A stretch of DNA of 9,627 bases from assembly GCA_016649785.1 (NCBI GenBank), contig JAENXB010000103.1, positions 1-9,627 on the forward strand, written 5' to 3'. Positions 6,698-9,627 of the stretch are shown here, piece by piece. This DNA comes from Flavobacteriaceae bacterium. GTDB lineage: Bacteria; Bacteroidota; Bacteroidia; Flavobacteriales; Flavobacteriaceae. A program made the position numbers and the translations under genes. The notes beneath the pieces were generated by a model, which was given only the letters and a program-made list of their open reading frames with translations, ran no database searches and was not told the origin of the DNA. Position 1 is the stretch's first letter. The number at the start of each line of letters is the position of its first letter.

Positions 6698-7807
6698 ATG
6701 GAAGATGAACAACTACTTTTACAATCGTACCAAATGGGTGATCTTACCTTAAAAAATAGGGTGATTATGGCTCCTATGACCAGAAGCAGGTCGGATAATA
6801 AAGAAAATGCTCCTACAGATCTACATGTTGAATATTATAGGCAGCGCAGCAGTGCCGGCCTGATTATTTCTGAAGGTTCTCAGGTTTCTGAAAGAGCCGT
6901 GGGCTACATCAATACCCCGGGAATATACTCTGAAGCCCAGGTAGAAGGATGGCGTAAGGTTACTGAAGCTGTACATGAACAAGACGGAAAAATATTCATA
7001 CAGTTATGGCATTGTGGCCGGATATCTCACCCCAAATTCCACAATGGTGAGAAACCGCTCGCGCCAAGTGCCTTGAACCCTAATATCAAAATAATTACCC
7101 CGGACGGGGAAGAAGATTCTGTTGAGCCAAAAGCGATGACCATTCCTGAAATCAAGGAAACTGTTCAGGAATTTAAAAAAGCTGCTCAAAATGCCAGGGA
7201 TGCCGGATTTGATGGGATAGAACTCCATTCCTCCAACGGTTATTTATTTCATCAGTTTTTCAATGCGAACTCAAATATCCGCACGGATGAATACGGCGGA
7301 AGTATTCCAAACAGGGCTCGTTTTCTATTTGAAGTGATTGAAGCAGTAGGAGAAGTTTGGGCAGAAAACAGAATTGGAGTGAGGTTAAACCCCTCTTTGA
7401 ATAATGGTGCCGGAATAATCGCTACAAAAGAGACCATCCCAACCTTCGATTATATAGTTGAAAAACTTAACGCATATGACCTTGCTTATCTTCATCTCTC
7501 TGAACCTTTTACAGATGTGAGTGAAATAGCCTATCTCGAGCCAAATATTGCAAAACATTACCGGCCAATTTACCAGGGAACCTTAATGATCAATAATGGT
7601 TTTGACCAGGAAAAGGGAAATAAAGTGATTGAAAAAGGTACTGCCGATCTTGTATCATTTGCAAAATTATTTATTTCCAACCCCGATTTACCCGAGAGGT
7701 TTAAGGAGAATGCTCCTCTAGCTGAATGGGATTGTGATACTTTTTACACTCCGGGGGAAAAGGGATATACCGACTATCCTATGTTAGAAAAACAGACTGA
7801 AAAGTAG
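6698..7807 (+). CDS. Alkene reductase, Old Yellow Enzyme family (NemA-like)
   Basis: A 369-residue FMN-dependent TIM-barrel ene-reductase, cytosolic, expected to reduce activated C=C bonds (enones, enals, maleimides) or nitro compounds with NAD(P)H; the natural substrate is unknown. Motifs in order: MAPMTRSR (24-31; Thr28 is the flavin-tuning Thr of classical OYEs), QLWHCGRISHP (102-112), LHSSNGYLFHQF (176-187; His177 and Asn180 hold the substrate carbonyl, Tyr182 is the proton donor), NIRTDEYGGS (193-202) and GVRLNPS (227-233). The phosphate-binding stretch reads SFAKLFISNPDLPERF (320-335), with Ala322-Lys323 where Gly-Arg is usual. Length and start are normal for the family. It is divergent from kmo and starts a same-strand row with the small coiled-coil and flavin-reductase genes, though a 74-base gap makes cotranscription uncertain. 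Confidence 0.95.
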   Translation: MEDEQLLLQSYQMGDLTLKNRVIMAPMTRSRSDNKENAPTDLHVEYYRQRSSAGLIISEGSQVSERAVGYINTPGIYSEAQVEGWRKVTEAVHEQDGKIFIQLWHCGRISHPKFHNGEKPLAPSALNPNIKIITPDGEEDSVEPKAMTIPEIKETVQEFKKAAQNARDAGFDGIELHSSNGYLFHQFFNANSNIRTDEYGGSIPNRARFLFEVIEAVGEVWAENRIGVRLNPSLNNGAGIIATKETIPTFDYIVEKLNAYDLAYLHLSEPFTDVSEIAYLEPNIAKHYRPIYQGTLMINNGFDQEKGNKVIEKGTADLVSFAKLFISNPDLPERFKENAPLAEWDCDTFYTPGEKGYTDYPMLEKQTEK

Positions 7808-7830
7808 CAGTGATCTGCCTTTAATTTTTT
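7807..7830 (+). terminator. Weak possible terminator after the alkene reductase
   Basis: GCAG (7807-7810) and CTGC (7815-7818) form a 4-base stem with a TGAT loop, followed by CTTTAATTTTTT. The stem starts within the stop codon and is short, so this may only attenuate read-through or be chance. Confidence 0.25.
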
Positions 7831-7881
7831 GAATTTAAAAACATAAGGTTTTATATTAATTTAATTTATAAATCAGAAACA

Positions 7882-8127
7882 ATGGAACAGGAAAAATTTG
7901 AACAAGTACACGGTATTTTAAATAAGCTCGAAGACATCAAGAACAGTCAGGAGAGTATCATTGATAAAATTAATCATGTAATAACCGATTTATTTCAGCA
8001 TCCTGATAAGAAATTGGAAAAAGCAATGGAGAAGGCCCATCAAAGAGCATCAGATAATATAGATGCATTGCGGGAAGTGATTGAGGATTATGAAATGAAA
8101 ATAAACAAACTGGAAAACGAAGGATAA
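7882..8127 (+). CDS. Small charged coiled-coil protein of unknown function
   Basis: I do not recognise this 81-residue protein. It has no signal peptide, membrane segment or cysteine. Residues 1-36 show a heptad-like pattern (VHGILNKLEDIKNSQESI, then IIDKINHVITDLF). A short break at HPDKK (38-42) is followed by a second charged helix to the end, so a helical hairpin or oligomeric coiled coil is likely. The codon usage looks like that of its neighbours, and the ATG at 7882 follows an A-rich leader usual for this group of bacteria. It lies 74 bases after the alkene reductase and 73 bases before the likely start of the flavin-reductase gene, all on the same strand. Whether it is tied to them is open. 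It is probably a real gene because of its coherent helical composition. Confidence 0.65.
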   Translation: MEQEKFEQVHGILNKLEDIKNSQESIIDKINHVITDLFQHPDKKLEKAMEKAHQRASDNIDALREVIEDYEMKINKLENEG

Positions 8128-8200
8128 TTTAAAAATCCCTTAACAAATTATGTTATCAGATTTCATTACATTAAGGCAGTTAACCATACTTCCTTTTTTT

Positions 8201-8857
8201 ATGAAACATTACAATACACGGGATATTGCCAAAATGGATAAAATTTTCCGTTTAAACCTTATCAACAGCTGCACAGGCTACAAATCTGCCAATTTACTGG
8301 CAACAAGGTCTTCAACCGGAAAGACCAACGTTGCTGTTTTTAATTCGGTAATGCATTTGGGCAGTAATCCACCTTTATTGGGATTCATCCTGCGGCCAGC
8401 CACCATTCCACGAAACACATTTAAAAATATTAAGGAAACAGGTGTTTTTACAGTAAATCATATTCATCAGGATATGATTGAGCAAGCCCATCAAACAGCC
8501 GCCAAGTATGAGGAGCATATTTCGGAATTTCATAAAACCGGACTTGAAGAAGAGTATTTGGATGATTTTTTTGCGCCTTATGTAAAGCAATCCTCTATAA
8601 AATTGGGCTGCCGTTATTTAAATGAATATCATATAATTGAAAACGATACTGTTTTAGTGGTGGCCGAAATTAAACACATCTATTTTGAAGAGGGAATCCA
8701 GATGCCTGATGGCTGGTTACGACTGGACGATGCCGGAACCGTCGCAATTAATGGTCTGGATGGTTATGCTTTGCCAACTTTATTGGACAGATTTCATTAC
8801 GCCAGGCCCGGAATAGAAATTAAATCATTCTTTAAGGAAGAAAAAACCAAAAAATGA
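8201..8857 (+). CDS. Flavin reductase-like domain protein (FMN-binding split barrel)
   Basis: A 218-residue protein of the flavin_reductase/flavoredoxin type, a cytosolic split-barrel fold that binds FMN and may pass electrons from NAD(P)H to free flavin or another acceptor. The recognisable part runs from INSCTGYKSANLLATRS (21-37), through the flavin-binding segment NVAVFNSVMHLGSNPPLLGF (43-62), to TFKNIKETGVFTVNHI (73-88), followed by a helical insertion (90-125) and the closing strands ending GLDGYALP. The reading frame is open back to an ATG at 8150, but the extra 17 residues (MLSDFITLRQ...) do not resemble the family, while MKHYNTRDIAKMDK at 8201 does; 8201 is chosen. It may work with the nearby alkene reductase as flavin or electron supplier, but this is only inferred from closeness. 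Substrate unknown. Confidence 0.88.
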   Translation: MKHYNTRDIAKMDKIFRLNLINSCTGYKSANLLATRSSTGKTNVAVFNSVMHLGSNPPLLGFILRPATIPRNTFKNIKETGVFTVNHIHQDMIEQAHQTAAKYEEHISEFHKTGLEEEYLDDFFAPYVKQSSIKLGCRYLNEYHIIENDTVLVVAEIKHIYFEEGIQMPDGWLRLDDAGTVAINGLDGYALPTLLDRFHYARPGIEIKSFFKEEKTKK

Positions 8858-8989
8858 AAATCCTGAATTTTCAAAAAAATCAGTAAATGCATTGATAATG
8901 AGCATTCTTTTAGAAAAAAAAAGAATTTGCCAAACCTGAATCACAATATTTCGTAATCTTCAAAAATAAAGTGAAATTTTAAGATTTTA

Positions 8990-9020
8990 GTTAAACCTCC
9001 GTTAAAATAGCCCCGTCTAA
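8990..9020 (+). promoter_or_regulatory. Candidate ECF-sigma-type promoter (GTTAAAC-N17-CGTCTAA)
   Basis: GTTAAAC (8990-8996) and CGTCTAA (9014-9020) are separated by 17 bases. ECF sigma factors commonly recognise an AAC-containing -35 element and a CGT(C)-containing -10 element at about this spacing. The CGTC lies in otherwise AT-rich DNA. If real, transcription would start about 130 bases before the small membrane protein gene. Confidence 0.4.
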
Positions 9021-9033
9021 TTAATGATTTATA

Positions 9034-9041
9034 TAAATTTG
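9034..9041 (+). promoter_or_regulatory. Candidate housekeeping -7 box (TAAATTTG)
   Basis: TAAATTTG fits the Bacteroidota -7 consensus TAnnTTTG exactly, but no TTG/TTTG -33 element sits at the right distance upstream. It lies 14 bases after the CGTCTAA motif. It may be a second promoter for the same gene or a chance match. Confidence 0.3.
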
Positions 9042-9128
9042 TCCTGCTTAACTAGCCAGATTGCAGTTTTAAAAAAAGTGCCTGGTTCTAAATATCTGTT
9101 CATTTATAAGTTTATAACCTTTTAACCG

Positions 9129-9143
9129 GCAACTTTAAGTTGC
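9129..9143. promoter_or_regulatory. Perfect 15-base palindrome just before the small membrane protein gene
   Basis: GCAACTT-T-AAGTTGC is a perfect inverted repeat with a single central base, ending 17 bases before the ATG at 9161. The one-base centre makes it a poor RNA hairpin unless inner pairs open, so a DNA operator for a dimeric protein is the better reading. If opened, it could still fold in the leader close to the ribosome site. Confidence 0.4.
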
Positions 9144-9160
9144 ACTAAAAAACCAACAAT

Positions 9161-9316
9161 ATGAGAGATTTAATTTGGCTTATCGTAGTTTTACTGATTA
9201 TCGGATGGCTAATTGGTTACTTCGCCTTCCCTGATTTAGGAGGTATTATCCACATTTTAATTGTGATTGCCGTTATTTTGATTTTGTATAAATTATTAAC
9301 CGGCAGAAGACTGTAA
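9161..9316 (+). CDS. Small two-helix membrane protein, lmo0937/DUF5670 family
   Basis: A 51-residue protein translated from the ATG at 9161: MRDLIWLIVVLLIIGWLIGY begins the first membrane helix (about 4-22), a short turn FPDLGG follows (23-28), and a second helix (about 29-45) leads to the basic end YKLLTGRRL. This layout, including the G-G/I-H-I-L-x-V-I-A core and the GRR tail, matches the lmo0937 family membrane proteins (DUF5670), small inner-membrane proteins of unknown function that occur singly in many bacteria. The gene is monocistronic: a long leader with a candidate ECF promoter precedes it and a terminator follows 22 bases after the stop. A stress-response role is plausible from the promoter type, but it is inference. 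Confidence 0.85.
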   Translation: MRDLIWLIVVLLIIGWLIGYFAFPDLGGIIHILIVIAVILILYKLLTGRRL

Positions 9317-9338
9317 TATATTAAAAAAGTCGAATACA

Positions 9339-9370
9339 AAAGCCCTTTTGAAATTCGAAGGGTTTTTTTT
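9339..9370 (+). terminator. Intrinsic terminator of the small membrane protein gene
   Basis: AAAGCCCTT (9339-9347) pairs with AAGGGTTTT (9358-9366) over nine positions, one of them G-T, around a 10-base loop. The right arm is part of an eight-T run (9363-9370). This is a typical strong terminator. Confidence 0.88.
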
Positions 9371-9500
9371 CATTTGTCTTCATTCCAACTGGCATCTTTG
9401 GTTGAACACCAAAAACAAAATCAATTAGCAGATATCGTGAGGGAGTAATGGTTATTTGAATAAAAAAATGAATCCTTCTATTTCCTTCCGGAATGTTTAT

Positions 9501-9526
9501 TTTTATTGAATACGTTCAAAATAAAA
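9501..9526. repeat. Imperfect inverted repeat in the terminal non-coding stretch
   Basis: TTTTATTGAA (9501-9510) and TTCAAAATAAAA (9515-9526) can pair around TACG with a 2-base bulge. It is AT-only apart from the centre and has no T tail, so it may be a regulatory dyad for the gene beyond the window edge or chance. The rest of 9371-9627 holds nothing I can support; an ATG-AAA at 9622-9627 could be the first two codons of the next gene. Confidence 0.25.
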
Positions 9527-9627
9527 TACAATATGAAATGAGCATAACGGAAACTTGATGCAAACACTAATGAAGATATGCGAATTACATATGACCAATA
9601 AAAAACAATAAATATCTACATATGAAA

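Larger units (their letters stand above)
8858..9160. other. 303-base non-coding region before the small membrane protein gene
   Basis: No ORF, tRNA or repeat family is seen. The left third is very A-rich and holds an 8-base inverted repeat, ATTCTTTT/AAAAGAAT (8904-8926). That repeat lacks a T tail on the plus strand, so it is not a clear terminator for the flavin-reductase gene. The right two thirds carry the promoter candidates and the palindrome listed separately, giving the small gene a long leader of over 100 bases. Confidence 0.6.

Noticed and set aside
6698..8857. Alkene reductase, coiled-coil and flavin-reductase genes as a defined operon or new redox system
   Set aside because: Gaps of 74 and 73 bases, a possible weak terminator after the first gene, and no conserved-order data available; kept only as a question.
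8886..8911. AATGC/GCATT stem followed by CTTTT as a terminator
   Set aside because: Only five base pairs with an 11-base loop and four T; too weak to call.
8904..8926. ATTCTTTT/AAAAGAAT inverted repeat as a terminator of the flavin-reductase gene
   Set aside because: The stem is nearly all A-T and no T run follows on the plus strand.
9554..9610. Tiny plus-strand ORF of about 17 codons near the right edge
   Set aside because: It has no recognisable sequence, no clear leader, and is within the length expected by chance in AT-rich DNA.
9622..9627. ATG-AAA at the very end as a start of the next gene
   Set aside because: Only two codons are visible; it may be a real start, but it cannot be supported as a gene.

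Overview
The window reads as ordinary chromosome of a marine-type flavobacterium (Bacteroidota, Flavobacteriaceae; a relative of Gramella, Salegentibacter or Zunongwangia is my guess from protein style). The signs are AT-rich DNA, almost no Shine-Dalgarno sequences before starts, candidate TAnnTTTG (-7) promoter boxes, lipoprotein signals ending in S-C, and Bacteroidota-style versions of each recognisable protein. No rRNA, tRNA, CRISPR array, transposon or phage gene is visible, and I see no clear new multi-gene system.

Left part (1-3502, plus strand). A tight two-gene operon encodes a Nif3/YqfO dinuclear-metal protein and a coiled-coil 'zinc ribbon' family protein whose four metal cysteines are all gone. 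It ends in a strong intrinsic terminator. An unrecognised lipoprotein with a C-x-C-x-C motif follows, then a short stretch holding two kinds of tandem repeat. Next comes msrA, encoding a lipid-anchored peptide methionine sulfoxide reductase with its own terminator.

Middle part (3578-6431). A CPA1-type K+/H+ (or Na+/H+) antiporter with a C-terminal RCK_C domain converges on kynurenine 3-monooxygenase (kmo, minus strand). Only 4 bases separate the two stop codons. kmo stands alone, without other kynurenine-pathway genes nearby.

Right part (6432-9627). A 266-base divergent intergenic region separates kmo from an Old Yellow Enzyme-type alkene reductase. A small charged coiled-coil protein of unknown role and a flavin-reductase-domain protein follow on the same strand. 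A 303-base gene-free stretch then carries a candidate ECF-type promoter, a candidate housekeeping -7 box and a perfect palindrome. It leads into a 51-residue two-helix membrane protein of the lmo0937/DUF5670 family with its own terminator. The last 257 bases hold no gene I can support, except a possible start codon at the very edge.

Together the genes suggest housekeeping plus redox and stress maintenance: methionine repair in the envelope, ene-reduction, a flavin-binding protein, cation/proton exchange and a stress-type small membrane protein. Apart from the nif3 pair, co-regulation is not shown by the sequence.
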